This document shows, in pieces, positions 1 through 7,896 of a stretch of 64,000 nt of DNA. The stretch lies in assembly GCA_964504195.1 (NCBI GenBank), contig CAZDDI010000015.1:5903-69902 (forward strand), given 5' to 3'. The notes below the pieces were generated by a model. That model saw only the letters and a program-made list of their open reading frames with translations, was not told where the DNA came from and ran no database searches. The stretch comes from CAZDDI01 sp964504195 (GTDB lineage Bacteria; Chloroflexota; Anaerolineae; B4-G1; SLSP01). The position numbers and the translations under genes are program-made. The number at the start of each line of letters is the position of its first letter. Positions within the stretch are counted from its first letter, which is position 1.

Positions 1-1269
1 TCCGTAGAACAACCCATGCGGAAGTTATATTGGGACCTGCTGGCTAATCCCAATATACCCGTAGAACCGTTGTGGAGTTTTCTCGATCAACACCGGGAAA
101 AAACCGAATTACTAGGCCGAGCGCATGAAACTGTCTCCATCATCATGATTATTTTGCAGGGGATTCTACAGAAGAGCGCACCGCAACTCGCAGGGTTGTT
201 CGTAGGACAAAATACGCCAACTTCATTGATTGGACAGCGCATCTGGGAACTCCGCGAGCGTGCGGCCCAGGCCGGCCCGGAAGTGACGCGTTTATTGCAA
301 GCCGGAGTAACCGATCTGGAAACATACCGCGCACGGCCCGAAGCCGCCGCCTTTGTCACTGGCGTAGAAGCCTTCCTACATGAATACGGTCATCGCGGTT
401 TCCGCTATGAGTTGGATTTCGCTGCCGAGCGCCTGGTCAAATTCCCCCAGCACTTGCTCCTGGCAATAGGCAGCCAGCTTGCCGCCACTGAAGCGCCCGC
501 GCACCGCGCTGAAATGGCCTACCAAGAGAGCTTGCACGCCTTGCAAACGCTGAACCCTCTTAACCGCCGCATTTGGCGCAGCTTACTCAATTTTGCGCAG
601 CGGTTAATCGCCTATCGGGAGAATTCTAAAAACTGCCTTTCATTGCAATCCGCCCTGTTTGGCTTATTGATTCACCGCTTTGGGCGGTACTACTACCCCA
701 ACCAGCCGGATGATATCATCTTGTTCTATCACAGAGAGGAATTTTCCCAATTCTTAGAGAATCACGGGGAGCCATTAGTAGCGCCGGAGATACTGGAACG
801 GCGACGCGCCGAATATGAATTACACCGCAAACAGCCTATGCCAGGGGAACTGGTTTGGTACAATCCGGAAACCTATCACTGGCGGTCAGCTTATGCGCAG
901 CCGGAACCCATGCCAGACGCGGTTGCACCAACCCGCTTCGCGGGCATTCCGGCCAGCGCGGGCAGCGGCGCGGTAGAAGGAATGGCGCTCGTTACCAGCG
1001 ACCCACTCGAAGCCGGGAAGCGCTTGCTGGAACTACAAGGTAACGTGATTTTAATCACGCGCCTCACCGATCCTGCCTGGTCGAGCCTATTTGCGCGACT
1101 GACAGCAGTGGTGACGGAGCTGGGCGGCGTGATTTCACATGCAGCGATTGTAGCCCGCGAGAACGGCTTGCCTGCCGTCGTGGGCGTTACCAATGTTACC
1201 CAGCACATCCGCAATGGGCAACGTCTGCGCGTGGATGGCGCGACGGGCAACGTCGAAATTCTGGAATGA
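1..1269 (+). CDS. Phosphohistidine-domain protein, copy 1 (5' truncated by window edge)
   Basis: The reading frame is open to the first base of the window. Comparison with the two paralogs downstream shows that about 130 N-terminal residues lie outside. The visible part is a helical central domain (containing LIGQRIWELR and YGHRGFRYELDF) followed by a swivelling phosphohistidine domain with GGVISHAAIVARENG, in which the His is the expected phosphoryl carrier. This layout matches the central and C-terminal parts of PEP synthase-like enzymes and rifampicin phosphotransferases. There is no ATP-grasp domain in the visible part or in the full-length paralogs; a separate ATP-grasp gene lies at 6775-7749. 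The stop is 4 bases before the lipocalin-like pseudogene, so they probably share a transcript. Substrate is unknown. The domain assignment is firm; the phosphotransferase role is inferred. Confidence 0.85.
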   Translation, partial: SVEQPMRKLYWDLLANPNIPVEPLWSFLDQHREKTELLGRAHETVSIIMIILQGILQKSAPQLAGLFVGQNTPTSLIGQRIWELRERAAQAGPEVTRLLQAGVTDLETYRARPEAAAFVTGVEAFLHEYGHRGFRYELDFAAERLVKFPQHLLLAIGSQLAATEAPAHRAEMAYQESLHALQTLNPLNRRIWRSLLNFAQRLIAYRENSKNCLSLQSALFGLLIHRFGRYYYPNQPDDIILFYHREEFSQFLENHGEPLVAPEILERRRAEYELHRKQPMPGELVWYNPETYHWRSAYAQPEPMPDAVAPTRFAGIPASAGSGAVEGMALVTSDPLEAGKRLLELQGNVILITRLTDPAWSSLFARLTAVVTELGGVISHAAIVARENGLPAVVGVTNVTQHIRNGQRLRVDGATGNVEILE

Positions 1270-1273
1270 CGCC

Positions 1274-2156
1274 ATGGACAGCCGCCTGCCCCCACACAAT
1301 GACTATCACCACATACTGCAACCGGGCGAGCACGAGGCGGTCTACTTCGTCTTCACCACGCCCACCGGCGACGCCTTCGGCATGGTGCGTGCGCTCTTCA
1401 GCCACGATGCGGTGCTAGAGATGGTGGCGATACGCGCAGGCGAGCGCACCTGGGTTTTTCAGCAACGTCAGCCCTGGCCCGCCAGCGCGCAGCCCAACCC
1501 GGACACCTCCGGCCCAACGCTGCGCCTGCCTTGCATCGAACCCTGGGCACGCTGACAACTGGCCTACGATAGCCCGACCGATAGCGACACCGGGCTGCCC
1601 TTGACGCTGGACTTTGAGTTCCAGGCAACCATGCGCCCGGCGGGGTACCGGTTCGGCCCAGCCTACTATCAGGCTGAGCAAGGCGGCGTGCTGACCGGCG
1701 CACTCACCCTCAGCACGCAGACCTGGCACGGCGAATGGCCGTGCATCCGCGATCACACCTGGGGGCAGCGGCCCATGACGCTGATGGAGAGCTGCCAGGT
1801 CGTAGCGATTCCGGGCCGCCTGCATCTGGTGCTGGTGCAGACGCCCGGCGGCCCGGCCTTCTTCGGGCGGGCGATAGATGCCGCCGGCACAAGCGCGCCC
1901 GCTGGTTGCCCCCCAGATCAAGGCAATAAAGACTGGCTGGCGGCTCAGCGATCCGGCGTTGGACGCGCGCATCTGGGACTTTCATCGGCTGGTTGCGCCG
2001 CTCATTTGGCATCTGGGGCAAGCAGGTGTAGAATCAGTGCGAGACACACCCCAACCCGGCGATTTATTGCGTGAAGAGACCGGCGCGGCGCAGTTTACGG
2101 CCAACACTGGCGAGAATACGGGATTTTTTGATCAACTTTGGAGAGTGAATCTATGA
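1274..2156 (+). pseudogene. Broken lipocalin-like (AttH/CrtC-type) gene, copy 1
   Basis: The translation aligns along its length with the intact protein at 3821-4690: matching FTTPTGDAFGMVR near the start, IRDHTWGQR in the middle and VRDTPQPGD near the end. Two lesions break it. At 1553-1555 a TGA stands where the intact copy has the second Trp of its PWQHW segment, consistent with a one-base TGG to TGA change. Around 1896-1905 the frame shifts: APLVAPQIK reads in the third frame while everything upstream reads in the second. The final frame ends in an ATGA overlap with the next gene, the same coupling seen at 4687-4690. TGA recoding is unlikely because neighbouring genes end with TGA and the frameshift is independent. 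Assembly error could explain either lesion, less easily both. Confidence 0.8.
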
Positions 2157-3805
2157 CCACCGAATGGCTGCTCAGTTCACACAACACCCAGGAATCCAGC
2201 GGCGTCGCTACGCCAATGTCCATCACCATGTTAATCGGTGCGGTCAACACCCAATTACTGTGGTTCCTTGAGCAGCTCGGCGGCAACCTCTCAGACTTCG
2301 AGCCACCGCTCGATGCCCTCACTATCGTCCAGGGGCAGGGCTACGGCAACATGACCTTTTACGCCCGCAACATGAATCGCGTGCTGCCAACCGATCCTGA
2401 ATCGGTCGGCGTCCCCAAAGAAGTCTTCCCCGAAATGGCAAAGCCCCCCTTAGGACGTTGGGTGCGATTACCATTCCGCTTCTATCGCACCTACAAATGG
2501 ATGGTACACTACCATGACCGGGATCTCCCGGCGACTGAAGCCCAGCTGCGGGAACTGTATCAACGCTTGCGTACTACCATCATCCCCCTCGATGAAATCT
2601 GGGCGCTTTTTGCACCGGAGTCTCTGGAACGCAGCACCATCGTGGATCGCGCGCGCATCATGTCAGCGGTGATGGTAATGGTGTTGGACAACATCCTCCG
2701 CGCCCAAGCGCCGCAACTGCTCAACCTGTTTACCGGCCTGGAGACCTCCACCTCGCTGATTGGGCAACGCATTTGGGAGCTGCGGCTTCAGGCTGAAGCC
2801 TGCGGCCCAGAGGTGACGCAACGCCTGCGTGCGGGCGAAACGACACTGGAAGTTTATCGCGCGCTACCTGCCGCCGCCCCCCTCGTGGCTGCCGTGGAGG
2901 CTTTCCTGGTAGAGTACGGACATCGCGGCTTTGGCCGAGAGTTGGATTTCGAGGCCGAACGGCTGGGCGAGCGTTCCGATATGGTATTGATGGCCGTCGC
3001 CGGGCAGTTGAATGAGGGCCGCCCACCAGCCGAACGCGCGCGCGCTTCTCGCACCGAGGCTAACCAGGCGCTCAGCCGAATGAGCATATTCACCCGTCCC
3101 TTGTGGCGACGCGCTCTCGATTGGGGACAACGGCTGATCGCCCGGCGCGAGCGTTTCAAGAGCACGCTGGCCCTGAGCCAGGCGCTGTTCGGGCTGGCGA
3201 CGCGGCAACTGGCCCGTGAGTTCTACCCCGATCAACCAGATGACATCCTGTTCTTCTACACTTACCCGGAATTTCTTGAGTTTGTCAACAGCCGAGGCAC
3301 AGAGCGGGTCAGCATGGATATACTCCGCCTCCGGCGCGACGAATTACAGTTACACCTGCATCAACCCCCACCACCAGAGCTGATCTGGTATGATCCGGCC
3401 ACACAGCACTGGCGCCCGGTCTTCGAGAGTGGCGAGATTGCTGAGGATGTGACCCCGCGCACGTGCTTTGAGGGCATCCCGGCCAGCGCGAGCAGTGGCG
3501 CGGTAGAAGGGCTGGCGCTCGTCACCAACGACCCCCTCGAAGCCGGACGGCGCTTGCTAGAGCTGCAAGGCGCGGTCATTCTGGTCACACGGCTCACCGA
3601 TCCGGCCTGGTCGAGCCTGTTTGCACGGCTTGCAGGCGTAGTGACAGAGCTAGGTGGCGTCATCTCCCACGCGGCGATTGTGGCCCGCGAAAATGGGCTC
3701 CCGGCTGTCGTGGGCATTCCAGAAGCGACCCGGCATATCCGCAACGGCCAACGCCTACGGATAAATGGCGCAACAGGCATCGTTGAAGTCCTGGAAAGCC
3801 TCTAA
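2153..3805 (+). CDS. Phosphohistidine-domain protein, copy 2
   Basis: A 550-residue protein. I prefer the ATG at 2153 to an in-frame TTG at 2138, because the protein then starts MTTEWLLSSHNTQES like copy 3, and GGAG lies just upstream at 2140-2143. Residues 1 to about 130 contain the N-terminal part seen in PEP/pyruvate-dikinase-like proteins (HNTQES...ATPMS). The helical central domain runs to about 430 (LIGQRIWELR, YGHRGFGRELDF, PDDILFFY). The swivelling domain has its phosphorylatable His near residue 506 in GGVISHAAIVARENG. The ATP-grasp domain is absent, so activity would need a partner, most simply the protein at 6775-7749. The start overlaps the end of the upstream lipocalin-like pseudogene by ATGA. 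Likely role: carrying a phosphoryl group to a substrate bound by the central domain. Substrate unknown. Confidence 0.87.
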   Translation: MTTEWLLSSHNTQESSGVATPMSITMLIGAVNTQLLWFLEQLGGNLSDFEPPLDALTIVQGQGYGNMTFYARNMNRVLPTDPESVGVPKEVFPEMAKPPLGRWVRLPFRFYRTYKWMVHYHDRDLPATEAQLRELYQRLRTTIIPLDEIWALFAPESLERSTIVDRARIMSAVMVMVLDNILRAQAPQLLNLFTGLETSTSLIGQRIWELRLQAEACGPEVTQRLRAGETTLEVYRALPAAAPLVAAVEAFLVEYGHRGFGRELDFEAERLGERSDMVLMAVAGQLNEGRPPAERARASRTEANQALSRMSIFTRPLWRRALDWGQRLIARRERFKSTLALSQALFGLATRQLAREFYPDQPDDILFFYTYPEFLEFVNSRGTERVSMDILRLRRDELQLHLHQPPPPELIWYDPATQHWRPVFESGEIAEDVTPRTCFEGIPASASSGAVEGLALVTNDPLEAGRRLLELQGAVILVTRLTDPAWSSLFARLAGVVTELGGVISHAAIVARENGLPAVVGIPEATRHIRNGQRLRINGATGIVEVLESL

Positions 3806-3820
3806 GCGATAGGGGATACT

Positions 3821-4690
3821 ATGAGTATATTGCCTGAAGAGGACGTCCGACATCTGCAACGTGAGACCATTCCGGAAACCTTCTTCTTTGCTTTCACGAC
3901 GGCTACGGGTGAGCCATTTGGTCTGGTGCGGTTGATTTTCGGCGCGGACAGCCTTCTGGAAACCGTAGCTATACGGCTCGATGGCCGCTATTGGGTAGCA
4001 CAATCACAAGGCCCGTGTGAAGCGCCCGACGCTGGACAAGCGAAAATCTCCGGCGCACAGTCGCGCTTGGTGTGTATTACACCCTGGCAGCATTGGCGGT
4101 TGCAGTTTGCAGGAGATGTAGCGGGAGTTCCTGTCACATTGGCGCTGGAATTTCGCCACAGCAACGCACCGGAGCGGTATCAGGTAGGAGCGTATACGCA
4201 GGTGCAACAGGATGGCATTTTCACCGGCGCGCTCACTTGGGGCGAGGCACAATGGCGCGGCAGGTGTGTGGGCTATCGGGATCACAGCTGGGGGCGGCGC
4301 GCAGGCGATTTTCGCGCAGTGGCCTGGACAATGGCAAGCATCCCAGAACGGCTCTACGCTACGTTCGGCCAAACAATGACACAGCAGCGCAGTTTTGGCC
4401 GGGTGCTGCGGCCCGATGGCAGCACTGTACCGGTAGTTGCGCCGCAAATTACCCGCGATACAACCGGCTGGCAGATTAACGACCCGGACGCCGGTTTCCC
4501 AACCTGGACAGTCGAACCGCTGGCGCCGCCACTCGTAACGTATTTGGGATCAGAGGGGCGCGAAGCAGTGCGAGACCAACCGCAACCGGATGATTGGGCG
4601 CGCGATGAATTTGGGCCGACGATGTATACATCCCCGGAAGGCGAGCGCCGGATGGGATTCTGGGAACAAGGGGGAATATTATCACGATGA
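3821..4690 (+). CDS. Lipocalin-like protein (AttH/CrtC-type fold suspected), intact copy
   Basis: A 289-residue soluble protein with no signal peptide or membrane segment, preceded by a GGGGA ribosome-binding site. The motif YRDHSWGRR in the middle and the FAFTTATGEPFG start resemble lipocalin-like proteins of the AttH / carotenoid-hydratase (CrtC) group, which have two lipocalin-like halves; this is recognised from motif style, not a search. Family members bind or act on hydrophobic molecules. It lies between two phosphohistidine-domain genes, 15 bases after copy 2, and its stop overlaps the start of copy 3 (ATGA at 4687-4690), implying translational coupling. I infer that it works on or carries the same ligand as those proteins. 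A broken paralog lies at 1274-2156 in the equivalent position. Confidence 0.65.
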   Translation: MSILPEEDVRHLQRETIPETFFFAFTTATGEPFGLVRLIFGADSLLETVAIRLDGRYWVAQSQGPCEAPDAGQAKISGAQSRLVCITPWQHWRLQFAGDVAGVPVTLALEFRHSNAPERYQVGAYTQVQQDGIFTGALTWGEAQWRGRCVGYRDHSWGRRAGDFRAVAWTMASIPERLYATFGQTMTQQRSFGRVLRPDGSTVPVVAPQITRDTTGWQINDPDAGFPTWTVEPLAPPLVTYLGSEGREAVRDQPQPDDWARDEFGPTMYTSPEGERRMGFWEQGGILSR

Positions 4691-6327
4691 CAGAATGGCT
4701 ATTAAGCGGACACAATACACAAGAATCTCTGGCTGTAGCGCGTCCTCTGACAGCAACGGCTGTCGAGGCCAATCTCAATATCGCCGTGAGCTGGCCCATC
4801 GAGACCCTGGCGGGCGACACGTCCGATTTTGATCCGCAAATTCACGCCTCCACAGTGGTGCAGGGCTGGGTCTACATCAACATTGATTATGCGACCCGGA
4901 ACATGGCGCGCGTGTTGCCTTTTGATGCTGAATCGGTGGGGGTACCGCAGGAACTGGTGGCCCAATATGAGAAGGTCGTACCTGGTCGCCTGCTCAAGTT
5001 ACCCTTCCGCTATCACAAACTCTACCGATGGACAAAAAACTTTTACCACAACATCCTACCAGAACAAACACAAGCCACCCGCGAACTCTACTGGCATCTA
5101 CGCGACCAATCCCGCCCCCCGCTGGAACGGCTCTGGGAAACCTTCGAACCGGATTTTGTGACCCGCTTAATTGATGATGCCCGCGCTCATGGCTTAGTAT
5201 CCATCACGGTTGCGGTACTGGATACCATTCTGCGCCAACAGGCTCCAGCGTTGCTCTCGCTCTTTGCCGGGCGGGAAACGGCGACCTCGCTCATCGGGCA
5301 GCGTATTTGGGAGCTCAGCCGGGTCGCGTTGACCTGTGGCGATGCGGTGCTGAAATTTTTACGCTCCGGCGAGATGATGCTGAGCACATATGAAGCCTTG
5401 CCAGAAGCCGCCCCGCTGATAGAGGGTGTCCAATCTTTTCTACGCGACTATGGGCATCGTGGCTTTCGCTATGAGCTGGACTTCGGCGCGGAACGCTTTG
5501 TGGATCACCCCGAACAAGTCTGGATAGCCATCGCCAATCAGCTTCAGGAAACCCAGCCGCCAACAGAGCGCGCCACAGCAGCCCAAGCGGGGGGACGCGC
5601 GGCTTTGCAAGCCATAAATCCAGTCGCACGCCCTATCTGGCGCGCACTCTTGCGCTGGGCACAGCAGCTCATTGCCTGGCGCGAGGCCTCCAAGAGCTAC
5701 ACCTCGCTGCACCACGCACTGTATGGACTGGTGGCCCGGCATCTCTCGCGACGATTCTATCCCAACGCTCCCGAAGATGAAATGATGTTTTACACCTTCG
5801 AGGAATTCCTGACCTTTGGGCGTAGCCAGGGCGAAAAGCAAGTAGCGCAGGAGATCCTGGCGCGGCGGCGTGCGGAATACGAACTGCGCGATCAACAACT
5901 CGCGCCGCCGGAACTCATTCGCTATAATCCCGAAACGCAACACTGGCGACCTGTGCTGGAAAAAGATCAGGAGCGCGCCGCAGTTGCGCCCACCACCTTC
6001 CATGGCATCCCGGCCTGTGGCGGCAGCGGCCCGGTGGAGGGTATCGCCCTGGTCACGAACGACCCTGTCGGCGCTGGGCGGCGGCTATTAGAACTAGAAG
6101 GCCCGGTCATCCTGGTCACACGCCTGACGGATCCAGCCTGGTCAAGCTTGTTCGGACGCCTGACCGCAGTCATCACCGAATTGGGCGGGCTAATCTCCCA
6201 TGCGACCATCGTAGCGCGGGAGAATGGCTTACCCGCTGTGGTGGGTGTACCCGAAGCTACCCATTGGATCCGCAACGGTCAACGGTTGCGCGTTGACGGC
6301 AACACCGGTTCGATAACAGTTCTGTAG
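4687..6327 (+). CDS. Phosphohistidine-domain protein, copy 3
   Basis: A 546-residue paralog of the proteins at 1-1269 and 2153-3805. It starts MTEWLLSGHNTQES and overlaps the upstream lipocalin-like gene by ATGA. Central-domain landmarks are LIGQRIWELS, YGHRGFRYELDF and PEDEMMFY. The swivelling domain contains GGLISHATIVARENG with the acceptor His near residue 505. By eye the three paralogs are far more alike in the last ~110 residues than in the N-terminal and central parts. No ATP-grasp domain is fused. It ends 447 bases before the separate ATP-grasp gene, from which it is separated by two inverted-repeat elements and a promoter, so the two are probably separate transcripts. Family assignment is firm; substrate unknown. 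Confidence 0.87.
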   Translation: MTEWLLSGHNTQESLAVARPLTATAVEANLNIAVSWPIETLAGDTSDFDPQIHASTVVQGWVYINIDYATRNMARVLPFDAESVGVPQELVAQYEKVVPGRLLKLPFRYHKLYRWTKNFYHNILPEQTQATRELYWHLRDQSRPPLERLWETFEPDFVTRLIDDARAHGLVSITVAVLDTILRQQAPALLSLFAGRETATSLIGQRIWELSRVALTCGDAVLKFLRSGEMMLSTYEALPEAAPLIEGVQSFLRDYGHRGFRYELDFGAERFVDHPEQVWIAIANQLQETQPPTERATAAQAGGRAALQAINPVARPIWRALLRWAQQLIAWREASKSYTSLHHALYGLVARHLSRRFYPNAPEDEMMFYTFEEFLTFGRSQGEKQVAQEILARRRAEYELRDQQLAPPELIRYNPETQHWRPVLEKDQERAAVAPTTFHGIPACGGSGPVEGIALVTNDPVGAGRRLLELEGPVILVTRLTDPAWSSLFGRLTAVITELGGLISHATIVARENGLPAVVGVPEATHWIRNGQRLRVDGNTGSITVL

Positions 6328-6383
6328 TAAAAAGGTTTTCTCAGTCGCATCATTCGTGTAATTCGTAATAAAAATAAAATTTA

Positions 6384-6506
6384 CTACCGTACACTTGTAG
6401 ATTTTTGCCACGAATTCACTCGAATTAACACGAAAACAATAAGAAATTCGTAAAATTCGTGCTAATTCGTGGCTAAAACTGAATGCGCTTGGAAAATGTA
6501 CGGTAG
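6384..6506. repeat. Nested inverted repeat (CTACCGTACA termini)
   Basis: CTACCGTACA at 6384-6393 is mirrored by TGTACGGTAG at 6497-6506. Inside, GCCACGAATT... from 6407 is mirrored by AATTCGTGGC ending at 6473. The sequence is AT-rich and non-coding, following the stop of copy 3. It resembles a small MITE or a double-hairpin transcript end. A related ATTCGTG palindrome occurs at 44068-44149. Confidence 0.7.
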
Positions 6507-6546
6507 ACAAAAATAAAAAATACCCGGTAGTGAAGTATCGCGCAGC

Positions 6547-6680
6547 CAATGTCATTAAGTCAAAACCTGGCAGGTTTCGCACAAAGTATGTTTAGGAGTA
6601 TTTTACTGGTGAACAAGAGGGTGGCACAGCGTTAAAATCTTCAAACCTGCCCGGTCTATGCGCTAAACTTAATGACATTG
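6547..6680. mobile_element. MITE-like element, copy A
   Basis: A 134-base element bounded by exact 13-base inverted repeats: CAATGTCATTAAG at 6547-6559 and CTTAATGACATTG at 6668-6680. Just inside lie AACCTGGCAGGTTT and AAACCTGCCCGG, also inverted relative to each other. A second element with the same ends and nearly the same length lies at 7755-7887, so the ATP-grasp gene sits between two copies. There is no coding capacity and no clear target duplication. A non-autonomous mobile element is the simplest reading; a repeated extragenic palindrome is the alternative. Confidence 0.7.
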
Positions 6681-6692
6681 ATCGTGCAGCTA

Positions 6693-6720
6693 TTGTCTAG
6701 CTAACTATTTGCAGTATAAT
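6693..6720 (+). promoter_or_regulatory. Sigma-70-type promoter of the ATP-grasp gene
   Basis: TTGTCT at 6693-6698 and a perfect TATAAT at 6715-6720 are separated by 16 bases. The start codon follows at 6775 with a GAGGAG ribosome-binding site around 6763-6768. The promoter starts 13 bases after the right end of the MITE-like element. The ATP-grasp gene can therefore be transcribed independently of the three paralogs upstream. Confidence 0.6.
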
Positions 6721-6774
6721 AGAGTTAGATTTAAGTAAGGAAACACAGCCCCGGGGCACAGTGAGGAGTGTAAT

Positions 6775-7749
6775 ATGGGACTTGGGCAGATCAGAAAATT
6801 CTCTTTCAATCCGTTAGAACCAGGATGTGGCACTGACAACATTCCCCCGCTCATGGAAATCGGTGGGAAAGCGTATGGATTGTATTGGTTAGCTGCCCAT
6901 GGGTTCCCATGCCCGCAAACCTGGGTCCTCAGCACCACCCTCTTTGATTTAGCAGTGCAAAACGCCGGGCTGGAAGCCACGATTGCCGAAATCTGGCGCA
7001 ACATTCTGGAAACAGAGAATGATTGGGCCGCTGTGCAGCGGATGCTGGATCGCCTGGAATACCAACGCTTGCGGGTGGTGGAATTACTCGCCAACGTCAC
7101 TTCTTTCGGGCGCGTATCGCTCGCCCTGGCCGATCTACCTATTGAACCACGCTATTGGGCGGTACGCTCCTCCGCCACGGTGGAAGATGATCCCCGCTAC
7201 AGCTTCGCCGGACAATTCCTATCCTTGCTTGCTGTACCTACCGGCCCGCAACTGTGGAATGCCGTGCGCAAAGTATGGGCCTCCGCCTTCAACCGGCAGG
7301 TATTGGCCTATTGCGCGCAACGCGACACCCCCCTGCCGCGCATGGCGGTTATTATGCAACCGATGACAGCGATTGGACCGCAGGATCGTTCCGGCGTGAT
7401 CTTTAGCCATTCGCCAGTGCCGACCATGCCCGGGGTGCTCATCCAAACAGCTTTCGGCACAGGACAAACCGTAGTCGGTGGGCGCGGCGGTGATCTCTAC
7501 AGTATCCATGACGGCAAAGTCTCACTGCAACCTGTCCCGACCGAGCAAATTTTTGTCACATCTCACAACGGAGATGTGAAGATGGCTTGGCCCCCACAAG
7601 GGCACCCGCTCACGGACGCTGAGGCGTTACAATTGGCCGATCTAGTTAGCAAAGTAGCCGAAACATGGGATGGGGCGGTAAATGTAGAGTTTGTCTGGCG
7701 CGTAAACGAACCACCACTACTGGTACAGGTGCGTTCAACCACAACTTAA
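6775..7749 (+). CDS. Stand-alone PEP/pyruvate-binding (ATP-grasp) domain protein
   Basis: A 324-residue protein corresponding to only the N-terminal half of PEP synthase, pyruvate phosphate dikinase or rifampicin phosphotransferase. Landmarks in order: IGGKAYGLYWLAAHGFP, the nucleotide-binding AVRSSATVEDDPRYSFAGQF, SGVIFSHSPV, GTGQTVVGGRGGD, and the closing NVEFVWRV...LVQVRSTT, which matches the usual end of this domain before the swivelling domain begins. Known members use ATP to phosphorylate a His on the swivelling domain. That domain is missing here, but three proteins carrying it are encoded immediately upstream. I infer that this is their shared phosphoryl donor subunit. It has its own promoter (6693-6720) and is flanked by two related MITE-like elements. 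Confidence 0.85.
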   Translation: MGLGQIRKFSFNPLEPGCGTDNIPPLMEIGGKAYGLYWLAAHGFPCPQTWVLSTTLFDLAVQNAGLEATIAEIWRNILETENDWAAVQRMLDRLEYQRLRVVELLANVTSFGRVSLALADLPIEPRYWAVRSSATVEDDPRYSFAGQFLSLLAVPTGPQLWNAVRKVWASAFNRQVLAYCAQRDTPLPRMAVIMQPMTAIGPQDRSGVIFSHSPVPTMPGVLIQTAFGTGQTVVGGRGGDLYSIHDGKVSLQPVPTEQIFVTSHNGDVKMAWPPQGHPLTDAEALQLADLVSKVAETWDGAVNVEFVWRVNEPPLLVQVRSTTT

Positions 7750-7754
7750 TGCTA

Positions 7755-7887
7755 CACAGTCATTAAGTTAAGACCTGGTCAGTTTCGTCAGAATTAAGTT
7801 GAGTAGGTTTTTACCGGTGCATAACGACGTTTTGTAGACTCAAGGTCTTGAAACCTGTTAAGTCTATGCCTAAACTTAATGACATTG
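7755..7887. mobile_element. MITE-like element, copy B
   Basis: A 133-base element related to 6547-6680. The left end CACAGTCATTAAG (7755-7767) differs at two positions from copy A. The right end CTTAATGACATTG (7875-7887) is identical. The inner ACCTGGTCAG and AAACCTGTTAAG arms are less perfect than in copy A. The right end contains an in-frame ATG (7879) for the next gene, which is probably not the true start. Confidence 0.68.
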
Positions 7888-7896
7888 AATACTGCT

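Noticed and set aside
1553..1555. Recoded TGA (Trp or selenocysteine) in the lipocalin-like gene
   Set aside because: Neighbouring genes use TGA as stop, the position is a plain Trp in the paralog, and a second independent frameshift lies downstream. A pseudogene is simpler.
2138..2152. TTG start for the second phosphohistidine protein
   Set aside because: The ATG at 2153 matches the paralog's N-terminus, and the ribosome-binding GGAG overlaps the would-be TTG region.
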